Assembly (NCBI GenBank): GCA_027624335.1
Contig: JAQBWV010000015.1
Location: 1 to 48,298, forward strand
Length of the DNA stretch: 48,298 bases
DNA from: Planctomycetota bacterium
GTDB lineage: Bacteria > Planctomycetota > Planctomycetia > Planctomycetales > Planctomycetaceae
Direction: 5' to 3'
Shown here: piece by piece, positions 32,655 through 40,325 of the stretch
How the letters are laid out: the number at the start of each line of letters is the position of its first letter
Position numbering within the stretch: the stretch's first letter is position 1
The notes under the pieces: model-generated
The model's input: the letters and a program-made list of their open reading frames with translations, nothing else
Database searches by the model: none
Told to the model about the DNA's origin: nothing
Made by a program: the position numbers and the translations under genes

Positions 32655-33062
32655 TTACTGCAACAGTCGTAGTGTCTGTTCGGCCATTTGTCGGCTCATC
32701 TGAATGGCTGAGGTGTTGGCTTCATAGGCGCGGCTGGCAAGCACCGCGTCGGCGAACTCGTTCATGATGTTGATGTTGGGCAGCCTGACTAATCCAGTTT
32801 CCGGATCCGCATCCGGGTGGCCGGGATCGTGAACGAGTCGTGGCTCAGAGGTCTTGTCGATGTGAACCTGAAAGCCGACTTCTCCTTCTCCCTTGCCGTG
32901 GGAACTCTCTGAGAAGAAGTCGACGTACCGACGCTGGAACGGTTCTATTTCGCCTTTGGCGTTTCTCGTCGTGTTCGCGTTAGCAATGTTGCCAGCAATC
33001 ACATTCATGCGCTCGCGCTGAGCAACAAGAGCGCTGCGGCTGATGTCGAGGGTACGTAGCAT
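32655..33062 (-). CDS. flgC: Flagellar basal-body rod protein FlgC
   Basis: 135 residues, typical of FlgC. The N-terminal rod motif reads DISRSALVAQRERMNVIAGN, then IANANTTRNAKG. The C-terminal motif is NIMNEFADAVLASRAYEANT with AIQMSRQMAEQTLRLL. Both ends form the coiled-coil pairs that build the proximal rod. It follows flgB after about 104 bases. Confidence 0.95.
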   Translation of the reverse strand: MLRTLDISRSALVAQRERMNVIAGNIANANTTRNAKGEIEPFQRRYVDFFSESSHGKGEGEVGFQVHIDKTSEPRLVHDPGHPDADPETGLVRLPNINIMNEFADAVLASRAYEANTSAIQMSRQMAEQTLRLLQ

Positions 33063-33166
33063 TTCGCGGACCTCCTTGTCCGGTGCGACAGTCGCTGGCT
33101 TAACAGCACTGAATGAACGGGGTGATGGTTACTTACGGTCGTCGCGAAGAACTGAGCGGAGCAAGT

Positions 33167-33667
33167 TTACGCTTGTCCTGAAATCACGGCTTCGAGCAGG
33201 TCGTACTGAGATGTCATCATTTGCATGGCATAGCTCTGCATCATCAGAGTCCGAGTCATTTCCATGACCTCGTGCTCGATGTTGCGCTTGCCATTGTCCT
33301 GCAGACCAAGTGTTTCCGCGGGGAGATCCAGAGAACGGAACAGATCGTCGGTGAACACGTCGTCGACGGTCTTTTCCCGAGTCGTCAGAGAAGAAGAGAA
33401 TTCGTTGGGGAGAAGTGAAGAAGTGCTTTGAGATGTGTACTGTGAGGGGGGGGAGTTAATCTGCCGGACAGCCTTTTTCATGGCTTGCTGAAAGGCCTCA
33501 ACGGGCAGGTCTCGGGACTTGTAATCGGGTGTGTCGATTTTGGCAATATTGGCTGCGAGCACCTGTTGCCGACGTTCGTTGAACTGCGCCAATTGTTTCA
33601 GCAACGGAACGGTTGCTGGTCGAACAAAAGAATCGATCAATTTGTGGTACTCCTCGTGCTGCGGCAC
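33167..33667 (-). CDS. flgB: Flagellar basal-body rod protein FlgB
   Basis: 166 residues, somewhat longer than the usual 110-140. The N-terminal part has RRQQVLAANIAKIDTPDYKS, the rod-protein signature (usually 'xNIANxxTPxYK'). A low-complexity Ser/Thr/Gln linker lies at about 72-100. The C-terminal part (NIEHEVMEMTRTLMMQSYAM) forms the second helix. It makes the proximal rod with FlgC. The stop lies in the gap before flgC. Confidence 0.9.
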   Translation of the reverse strand: MPQHEEYHKLIDSFVRPATVPLLKQLAQFNERRQQVLAANIAKIDTPDYKSRDLPVEAFQQAMKKAVRQINSPPSQYTSQSTSSLLPNEFSSSLTTREKTVDDVFTDDLFRSLDLPAETLGLQDNGKRNIEHEVMEMTRTLMMQSYAMQMMTSQYDLLEAVISGQA

Positions 33668-33676
33668 TGCTTGCCG

Positions 33677-34150
33677 CTAGCGACTCACGTCCAGAAATCT
33701 GGGGCGAGGGGCATGGCCATGGCCGCCGGAGATCGGCAAAGTGCTGGACACATCGCCGATCTCCTTCAGCCGAATCTGCGTTTCGTCCCGACGTTGACTT
33801 AAAACCGCTGTGCCTTGTTGTTCAAGACTCATCGACGCTGCGAGAATTCTCTCCGACTCGTCAATGATCTGCTGACACTGCGCCCGCAGGTCAGATCCGA
33901 GTTGATCTCGAACCGATTTCCAGAAAGTGACGATCCCGCCAAACATCTGGCTTAGTTCAGAAAGATGGTCCAGAACCCGCTGCTTCTGCGCGATCAGTTG
34001 CAGCAGTTCCGAAAAGTTTCCCTGGTCAATCAGGTTGCTCTGTCGTTGCGAAAGCTCAAGCATCGCGCGACAGTACTCTCGTCGCCGTTGGAGGACGGCG
34101 AGCAATTCGGGCAGCTGGTTCGATTCAGGTTGTTGTGTCGAAGTTGTCAT
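33677..34150 (-). CDS. FlgN-like flagellar export chaperone
   Basis: 157 residues, mostly helical. ELLAVLQRRREYCRAMLEL, then KQRVLDHLSELSQMF, is the pattern of FlgN-type chaperones, which guard the hook-filament junction proteins FlgK and FlgL. The stop is only 10 bases before the flgB start, so it is in the same operon. Sequence conservation in this family is low; the assignment rests on length, helicity and position, and it could be another small coiled-coil chaperone. Confidence 0.65.
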   Translation of the reverse strand: MTTSTQQPESNQLPELLAVLQRRREYCRAMLELSQRQSNLIDQGNFSELLQLIAQKQRVLDHLSELSQMFGGIVTFWKSVRDQLGSDLRAQCQQIIDESERILAASMSLEQQGTAVLSQRRDETQIRLKEIGDVSSTLPISGGHGHAPRPRFLDVSR

Positions 34151-34197
34151 GTGCGAAGGTTGAGTTCCAGGTCAGATTCTGCCCATTCGGGTAATGC

Positions 34198-36711
34198 TTA
34201 CGAACTTGTTGCAACCTTTTGATTCTGGCTGTCGTGGATCTGGCGAGCCCACTCGATCCAGGCTCGCCATTGCTCGCGCGTCATGCCGGTCGAAGGTGAA
34301 GCGAAGGCTTCGTCGGAAAGGCGACCCAGGACAACCCTGGCCTGTTCAAATTGCAGTCGCGCCTCGTCCGGTTCTCCCAGTCGCGAATGGCAGCGTGCCA
34401 TCAGCACGTAAGCGGTCAAAGCCGACACGTGATCCGGAAATCGACTGGTCACGGTGCGAAATCCAGACAGTGCATCTGCGTACCGTTCCTGTTCGAACAA
34501 TGTCTGCGGAATCGTCAGAAACGTCGTTCGATAGAGCTCCTGGCCGTAATCGTCGAGCTGGTTGGCGACTCGTAAATCCTGCAGTTGCCGCTGCAGAATA
34601 CGGTACTCGTCTCCAGCTCGGCTCAATACCTGCGAAATCTCCCGGAACAATTCCGCTCGTGCATTGACTGGCATCGCGTCGAAAAGCTCTTCACGTATTT
34701 CGGCGACGGAAGACTGAAGTGCTCCGGCAAACAGATAACGAGCCGCGATACGCTCATCGGATTCCGGATAACGTTTCAGGTATTCATCGAGGTGTCGAAT
34801 CGCTTCCTTCCAGTAGTCGTAGGCGTCCTGCCGGAGTTTCGATTGCTCTTCAGTCGGTTCGGCCCCTTCTGCTGGTGTCGATTTGCGGTACGCATTCGAT
34901 GCCAGATGTGCCGTGAGGTGCCCGAGGGCAAACTTCGACAGACGCCACTCATTCGCGGCCGGCTCGAGCTCTTCAGAGGTCAGCATGGCCTGCCATGTTC
35001 TTCCGGCATCTTCCGGTCGATCCATTTCGAGCTGGCACATGCCGAGCAGATAACGAGCCTCAAACACGGACGGGTCTGTCGGAGAATTCAACTCGACATT
35101 CTGAAAGCTCTCGTAGGCCTCGCTCAGCCGGTCCAGGTTCATCAGCATGCGGCCGCGGAAAACACGTGCCCGCGGAATGCCTCGAGGCGGATCAACGCGG
35201 ATGAACTCATCAGCCTGAGCGAGCGCTTCCTCGAAGGCACCACCCCGTTCGAAATGCTGAGCACTGGTCCAGACGGACTCTGGGTATCCCTGCCCAGTCA
35301 ACTTTCCTGCGGCCAAATCTCTGTGAGCTTTACCACTTTGTACCCAGAGTTCCTTCGACTTCGGTCTGAGCTCGCGTTTTCGGCCGAACGGTGCGTCATC
35401 GAGTGCCGACTGAGCGGCCTCGGCCCACTGTTCGCTGGTTTGAGCGATCAGTTCGAGGGTGCGCACTCGTTCAATTAATGGAGACATGACTCTCGTCAGA
35501 TCCATAGCCCGGTCGAACTTCCTGTCCTTAAGCCAGTCGTTCCACGCAAGCAGAATGGCGTCTCGAAACTGATTTGTTGCAAGCCATCGATTTCGAAAGT
35601 CCTCAGGGCGAACTACGGCCCGCAAAACCTCACGGTAGGCTCGCAGCGACTCTTCATCACGACCTTCCTCACGCAACAGGCTTGCAAGACGAAGCTGAGA
35701 TGCTGCCCATTCGTCGGTCTCAGAAAACCGTCGGGCGGTCTGTTGATAATAGTTGATGGCCGACTTCACGTTCAGAAGCCGCTCGCTGCAAAGAGCATTG
35801 AGAAACGACGCCCGCGCTGCGAATTCTGTGTGACCATTCTGGTCTATCAGTGGTTGCAGCATGGCCTGAGCATCGCTGTACTTCCTGTTAGCGGCTTCGA
35901 TGTTCTGATTTTCCGCCAGGCTTTGCCCTTCAGACATCATGATGTGGGCACGCTCGATGATGGACTTGTGATCCTGAGACGTCCGGGATTCAATCTGGCT
36001 AAGAACCTGAGCAGCTTCGGCAAGTCGGCCCATTTGTCCGAGGATGCGCGTCCGCAGGTAGTCGGCTTTTTCCTTCTGCTGGTCGGTCAGATCGTTCATC
36101 GCAGCCAGACCATCGCTGATTGCCAACGCCCGTTCGAGGCCGCCCGCCAACTGCTGGTCCGAATAGTTCTGCATCAGCAGAAGCGAAGCTTCGACACGTC
36201 CCTGCGGGTAATCTTCCAGCGACATCTCCAGCGTTTCGCGAGCGCGAGTCGGAAGGCTTACGACCTGCAGGGCGACACCCATCGCCCATGTCATTTCGGC
36301 TTTGCGATGTGGTGGCATCCCGCGTGGAAAGGCCTTTTCGAAATGCTCAATCGCCTTCAGATAGCGCTGTTGCTGCTCGCGACCTTCGAATTCGCGACCA
36401 GTGTAAAACTCAGCAATGCCTCGAATGTAGCTCATTGCAGAGGGGAAATTCGGGTCGACGTATTGCAGCTCATCCAGCTCATCCACAATCTCCAGCGATT
36501 GCCGAATCTTCCAGTTCGACTCCCGCTGGTCAATCAGCTCCAAAGCTCGTCCGAGTCGTTCGGCCGGAGTCTGCTTGTCTCCTGACAGCGCATAGAAGGT
36601 GAAGCCCGCTCCAATCACTGCCACCGCAGCCAGTAGAATGGCGAGCTTCTTCTTCGATCCGCCGGAGGTTTCTTCCGTCACCTCAGCTTCATAGGGAGGG
36701 GCATCAGCCAC
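34198..36711 (-). CDS. Membrane-anchored TPR protein heading the flagellar cluster
   Basis: 837 residues from GTG 36711 with a weak ribosome site. One membrane helix (about 22-43) is followed by some 790 residues of helix pairs with TPR-type spacing, for example ALEQ-like hydrophobic patterns, HFEKAFPRGMPPH and MARCHSRLGEPDEARLQFEQ. The bulk is predicted on the far side of the membrane if the N-terminus is cytoplasmic. It is transcribed with flgN and the rod genes, with about 47 bases to flgN. It is not part of the usual bacterial flagellar set that I know. It may be a planctomycete-specific assembly factor, or an unrelated gene driven from the same promoter. Confidence 0.65.
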   Translation of the reverse strand: MADAPPYEAEVTEETSGGSKKKLAILLAAVAVIGAGFTFYALSGDKQTPAERLGRALELIDQRESNWKIRQSLEIVDELDELQYVDPNFPSAMSYIRGIAEFYTGREFEGREQQQRYLKAIEHFEKAFPRGMPPHRKAEMTWAMGVALQVVSLPTRARETLEMSLEDYPQGRVEASLLLMQNYSDQQLAGGLERALAISDGLAAMNDLTDQQKEKADYLRTRILGQMGRLAEAAQVLSQIESRTSQDHKSIIERAHIMMSEGQSLAENQNIEAANRKYSDAQAMLQPLIDQNGHTEFAARASFLNALCSERLLNVKSAINYYQQTARRFSETDEWAASQLRLASLLREEGRDEESLRAYREVLRAVVRPEDFRNRWLATNQFRDAILLAWNDWLKDRKFDRAMDLTRVMSPLIERVRTLELIAQTSEQWAEAAQSALDDAPFGRKRELRPKSKELWVQSGKAHRDLAAGKLTGQGYPESVWTSAQHFERGGAFEEALAQADEFIRVDPPRGIPRARVFRGRMLMNLDRLSEAYESFQNVELNSPTDPSVFEARYLLGMCQLEMDRPEDAGRTWQAMLTSEELEPAANEWRLSKFALGHLTAHLASNAYRKSTPAEGAEPTEEQSKLRQDAYDYWKEAIRHLDEYLKRYPESDERIAARYLFAGALQSSVAEIREELFDAMPVNARAELFREISQVLSRAGDEYRILQRQLQDLRVANQLDDYGQELYRTTFLTIPQTLFEQERYADALSGFRTVTSRFPDHVSALTAYVLMARCHSRLGEPDEARLQFEQARVVLGRLSDEAFASPSTGMTREQWRAWIEWARQIHDSQNQKVATSS

Positions 36712-37206
36712 GACAGTTTCTCGCGCAGAATGCCTTAACGAGCTGCCAAACGGAGCGCGTCAGCATTCTGACAGGTACGATTTGAACGAGGAGAGCAATA
36801 TGGCCAGGATCGGCCTGATGGAGAGTGGCTGCTTCCGCCCCAATTGTCTGGTAAATGACACTGCAGGGCAAAACTTCAGCCAAAGTGTGAGATGTGACCC
36901 GACTTCTTAGTTCTGATACGTGAATTCTGTCAACAGGGCTTCCCGCTGCGAGTGGTTTCCCTCCACTCAATAATGATCGAGTATCTGCCGCATCTGACCA
37001 TGTCTCGTCGCGGCGAGAGGCGGGATTTTCGACGAACTCACGAACGTTTCTTGACCGACCGCGACTCCACGGAGAAGATCGCTCATGGTTTGTCGTCGAC
37101 GAATCCAGCGATGGTGTGTCGCGAGCAATGTCAGTGACATACATCGAAAAACGAAGAGCAAGCCACCATGTCGTTCCGCCAACGCGTTTTGAAAAGGAAC
37201 TCAGCG
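36712..37206. other. Divergent intergenic region upstream of the flagellar cluster
   Basis: About 495 bases between the TPR gene and the DUF1326 gene, transcribed away from each other. It should hold the promoter of the flagellar cluster. I looked for a sigma-28 (TAAA-N15-GCCGATAA) or a sigma-54 (GG-N10-GC) box and found none close to consensus. Small frames here look random. Confidence 0.4.
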
Positions 37207-37878
37207 ATGAAAAACTGCATTCTCCCATTACTGGTCGTCTTCACTGCCGGTCTGACTGAGTCGGCAGCGGCTGCTCAGATTTCAGGTGAGTATCTGGAAG
37301 CTCGAACGTGCAATGTCTACACCGGCCCTTGTTTCGCGAATGCCGAAATGAGCCTCTCCGGCAAAGAAGCACTGATGGCCTGGAAAGTCGATAAGGGTAC
37401 ATGGAACGACATCCAGCTTGATGGACTGGGTGCGGCTCTGATTCTCCACGCTCAAGGAACACTCGGCTACGACGGGATTTTCCCCATGCAGGCCGGCAAG
37501 GTGAAGTCAGTTCTGCTGGTCGATGAAAAAGCCTCGCCAACTCAGCACGACGCACTGGTTGCGTTTGTGAAGAATTCCACAAAGGAACTTTCAACCAACG
37601 TCGTCAGCGTCGAGCGGGTTCCGTTCGAGTTGAAGAACGACCACATCGACAACGTTGGTGTTTTCAAAGCCGGCAATCTGGCGGAAATCCGAACTCGCAA
37701 ACTGCAGGACGGCGACTGTGTCTGCACGAACGAAGTGGTCTTTTACCAGCCTCTGACAAAGATCGATAACGCCAGCCCGGCCTACTCGTTGAAACTTTCG
37801 TGGCAGGGCGAGAAGCTCGGTACGCGATTCATCAATCGCGGAATCCGAAGTGCGTTTCTGGGAACGTTTCGGAAATAG
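37207..37878 (+). CDS. Secreted DUF1326 protein
   Basis: 223 residues from ATG 37207 (GGAAC eight bases upstream); the longer frame to 37168 is less likely. A signal peptide of about 22 residues ends AAAAQ. ISGEYLEARTCNVYTGPC is the DUF1326 start; two cysteines lie six residues apart, and a second CVC is at DGDCVCTNEVVF. Cysteines may bind a metal or form disulphides. The family function is not known. A good terminator follows about 100 bases after the stop, so it is probably a single-gene unit. Confidence 0.8.
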   Translation: MKNCILPLLVVFTAGLTESAAAAQISGEYLEARTCNVYTGPCFANAEMSLSGKEALMAWKVDKGTWNDIQLDGLGAALILHAQGTLGYDGIFPMQAGKVKSVLLVDEKASPTQHDALVAFVKNSTKELSTNVVSVERVPFELKNDHIDNVGVFKAGNLAEIRTRKLQDGDCVCTNEVVFYQPLTKIDNASPAYSLKLSWQGEKLGTRFINRGIRSAFLGTFRK

Positions 37879-37981
37879 ATATCTGTTTCTGAACCGCCGA
37901 GTTGTCCGTCGACCCGTGCCGCTGCGCAACGTCGTTCATTTACTGTCAGAAAACCAGGTTTCAGCGCGTAAGCAAAACAAG

Positions 37982-38018
37982 AAACGCAGGGCAGTCATGT
38001 GACCGTCCCGCGTTTTTT
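37982..38018 (+). terminator. Rho-independent terminator after the DUF1326 gene
   Basis: A 16-base stem, aaacgcagggcagtca (37982-37997) with tgaccgtcccgcgttt (38000-38015), has two mismatches, one G-U pair and a two-base loop. It is followed by further T residues (TTT at 38016-38018). Position and strand fit the end of the plus-strand DUF1326 gene. Confidence 0.75.
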
Positions 38019-38041
38019 GGCTTTTACCGATTGTTCAGAAC

Positions 38042-38127
38042 GAAAGGCGGAATCGGACTGGTGAGCTTTCCGGGGACACCGGGATGATTTGCCAGAGACC
38101 GACCATCCTTTTCCGATCCCGCCTTTC
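38042..38127. repeat. Inverted repeat downstream of amt
   Basis: Fifteen-base arms gaaaggcggaatcgg (38042-38056) and ccgatcccgcctttc (38113-38127) match with one G-U-type difference around a 56-base loop that contains ccgg/ccgg. It lies just past the stop of the minus-strand amt gene and could be its terminator or a structured 3' end. Confidence 0.5.
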
Positions 38128-38153
38128 CACAGGATCCGTTTGGCTTATTCAGC

Positions 38154-39626
38154 TTAGGTGTAAGCCTGCATGCCGTGTTCACCGATGTCGAGTCCTTCGA
38201 CTTCTTCCTGATCACTGACTCGCAGTCCCATCGTTGCTTTCAGAACGCTGCCGACGATCAGACAAAAGATCACGGTGAAGATGCCGATCGCGACGATCCC
38301 TGTGAGCTGTGCTACAAGTTGCTCGCCACCAGCCTTCGCTCCGAAGAGTCCGACGGCGAGCGTTCCAAAGATGCCACAGACGAGGTGAACACTGATGGCT
38401 CCCACGGGATCATCAATCTTCAGTTTCGTATCGACGAAGATCACGGCGAAGTAAACGATGACTCCGGCGATCAGTCCGATGATGATGGCGTCGAGTCCTG
38501 TCATTTGGTCAGCTCCGGCCGTGATGCCGACAAGGCCTGCCAGAATTCCGTTCAGAGCCATGCTCAAATCTGGCTTACCGGCACACACCCAGGAAACCAT
38601 CGCGGCAGATAAACCACCGGCGGCTGCCGCCATCGTCGTGGTGACGAGAACCAGGGAGACGGCACCAGGATCAGCACTCAGCACCGAGCCACCGTTGAAG
38701 CCGAACCAACCAAACCACAGTAGGAATACACCAATAGCCGCCAGCGGCATGTTGCTGGCCGGAATCGGCAACGACTGACCATTGACATATTTCCCTTTGC
38801 GAGCACCCAGCAGCGTCGCCATCACCAGAGCGCCCCAGCCACCGACGGAGTGAACCAGCGTTGAACCGGCGAAGTCATGGAATCCAGCGTCAGCCAACCA
38901 GCCAGCTCCCCACTGCCACGAACCGGTGATCGGATAGCTGATCGTGACGAAAGCTGTCGCGAAAATCAGGAACGACGAAAGTTTGATTCGACCGGCGACG
39001 GCTCCCGAAACGATCGTGCAGCACGTGGCCGCGAACATCGCCTGGAAGAAGAAGTCGGTAAAAGCGGTGTAGCCCGGGTTGTAACCCGAACCGCAGAAGC
39101 CTGGGTCGCTGAGTTGTGCGGTTCCGTTCAAGAGGAACCCGAAACCCGCGAATCCCAGCTTGCCAGCGACAAAAACATTGTCGGCGTTTGTGAAGTCAGG
39201 ATACATCAGGTTAAAGCCGAGAATCCCGTAGGTCAGCAGCCCGATACAGATAATCATCGTGTTCTTAAACAGGATGTTGACGGTGTTCTTTGATCGGGTC
39301 AGTCCGCTTTCCAGCGTGGCGAATCCAAGATGCATGATGAATACAAGCATCCCGGCCAGCATGATCCACAGGTTGTTGACGAGAAATGTCGCCGCTTCCA
39401 GGGCATCTACGCTCGCGGGTGCTTCGGCATCGGTCGAGCCTGCATCGGTCGGCGGTTCGTCAGTGGATGTCGCATCCGGAGCGGCTTCCGTTTCTGGTTC
39501 CGACGCTGCAGCGACCGAAGCCTCTCCACCGGCCTCGTCCTGAGCGATTAACGAGGTCATGGGAATCGCCATGACCACAACTGCCATCAGTGCTGGAAAC
39601 AGCCAGCTTCGTCCGAGTGTCAACAT
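38154..39626 (-). CDS. amt: Ammonium transporter with signal peptide and acidic extension
   Basis: 490 residues from ATG 39626, with GGAG ten bases upstream; upstream in-frame ATGs have none. A signal peptide (about 1-27, ending LIAQ) and an Ala/Glu/Asp/Thr/Pro-rich linker (about 28-70) precede the Amt core. FATLESGLTRSKNTVNILFK is the first-helix signature. The two pore histidines are seen in STLVHSVGG and ISVHLVCG, and WFGFNGGS is also typical. It forms a trimer in the inner membrane and takes up ammonium. No glnK/PII gene is next to it. A sigma-54 type promoter lies upstream, so nitrogen control is likely. Confidence 0.9.
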   Translation of the reverse strand: MLTLGRSWLFPALMAVVVMAIPMTSLIAQDEAGGEASVAAASEPETEAAPDATSTDEPPTDAGSTDAEAPASVDALEAATFLVNNLWIMLAGMLVFIMHLGFATLESGLTRSKNTVNILFKNTMIICIGLLTYGILGFNLMYPDFTNADNVFVAGKLGFAGFGFLLNGTAQLSDPGFCGSGYNPGYTAFTDFFFQAMFAATCCTIVSGAVAGRIKLSSFLIFATAFVTISYPITGSWQWGAGWLADAGFHDFAGSTLVHSVGGWGALVMATLLGARKGKYVNGQSLPIPASNMPLAAIGVFLLWFGWFGFNGGSVLSADPGAVSLVLVTTTMAAAAGGLSAAMVSWVCAGKPDLSMALNGILAGLVGITAGADQMTGLDAIIIGLIAGVIVYFAVIFVDTKLKIDDPVGAISVHLVCGIFGTLAVGLFGAKAGGEQLVAQLTGIVAIGIFTVIFCLIVGSVLKATMGLRVSDQEEVEGLDIGEHGMQAYT

Positions 39627-39860
39627 GCTGAGATACTCCAATTGAAATTGCATAACCAGGGAGGGAAACCATCGCGTGAAAATCGGAAATCCGCATTTCC
39701 GATCGACGACCAAACGGCAGCCAGTAGATTGACGTGCCACCATTCGAGGCATCTCTGCTCCTTACAAGGCCAGACCAGGCCAAAAGTGCTGAGAAAACCA
39801 AGGGTTTACGGTCGTGGGCAACCGGTCAGTGAACGTGAGCCGTGTCGCGATTCCAGACTC

Positions 39861-39875
39861 GCAACTGGTGTGCCA
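39861..39875 (-). promoter_or_regulatory. Sigma-54 (RpoN) promoter upstream of amt
   Basis: On the minus strand the sequence TGGCACACCAGTTGC matches the sigma-54 consensus TGGCAC-N5-TTGC exactly, with GG and GC ten bases apart. It points toward amt, whose start codon lies about 220 bases downstream of the predicted start point. Sigma-54 control of amt genes is well known in other bacteria. Only sequence supports this, and an activator site was not found. Confidence 0.65.
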
Positions 39876-40061
39876 CATGCTGACATTGAGAGCATTGAGC
39901 GATCGACGGATGACCTGCACCAAGTTGATTGCCCCGATTTCAACCTCAGGCTCACAATGCGACCGACGTTCGTTGAAACCCGATTGGAACACAGCGTTTG
40001 CTGGTATCGGTGAGAGAAACCGAAGCGATTCAACGCCCAGGAATGAATCGTTGATGATCTG

Positions 40062-40260
40062 ATGAGTCCGCAAACAATGGCTGTCGCAATTTCGAGACTG
40101 CCGCAGCAGTCGGCACCAGCTGGAGTCGCTTTGCCGGCAAGGCGTGCGCACTGTTTAAGCACACATGGCGATACTGGTGGCACTCGTACTGTGTCAGTGT
40201 CGATCTTGAGGGATTGTGTGCCACTGGTAGAGCCCAGTGGCATTCATCGAAACACGGTCG
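40062..40260. other. Palindrome-rich intergenic block between amt and the kinase gene
   Basis: The 39627-40325 interval has no convincing gene. This part contains several copies of a GTGCCAC/GTGGCAC word, ending in a perfect nine-base inverted repeat tgccactgg/ccagtggca with a six-base loop (40219-40242). The hairpin lies 84 bases past the stop of the minus-strand kinase gene and could terminate it. Frames here (for example 39806-40243 minus) look like non-coding repeat translations. Confidence 0.45.
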
Positions 40261-40325
40261 AAAGGGCCTTGTCACGTCCGCCACCGAACACTCGACGGAA
40301 TCTCATGCGAAGTGATCGTCGACAA

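Noticed and set aside
36704-37228. 174-codon minus-strand frame
   Set aside because: It runs through the divergent intergenic region into the 5' end of the DUF1326 gene, with no features.
39806-40243. 145-codon minus-strand frame upstream of amt
   Set aside because: It overlaps the sigma-54 box and the palindrome block; the sequence is not protein-like and starts at the hairpin.
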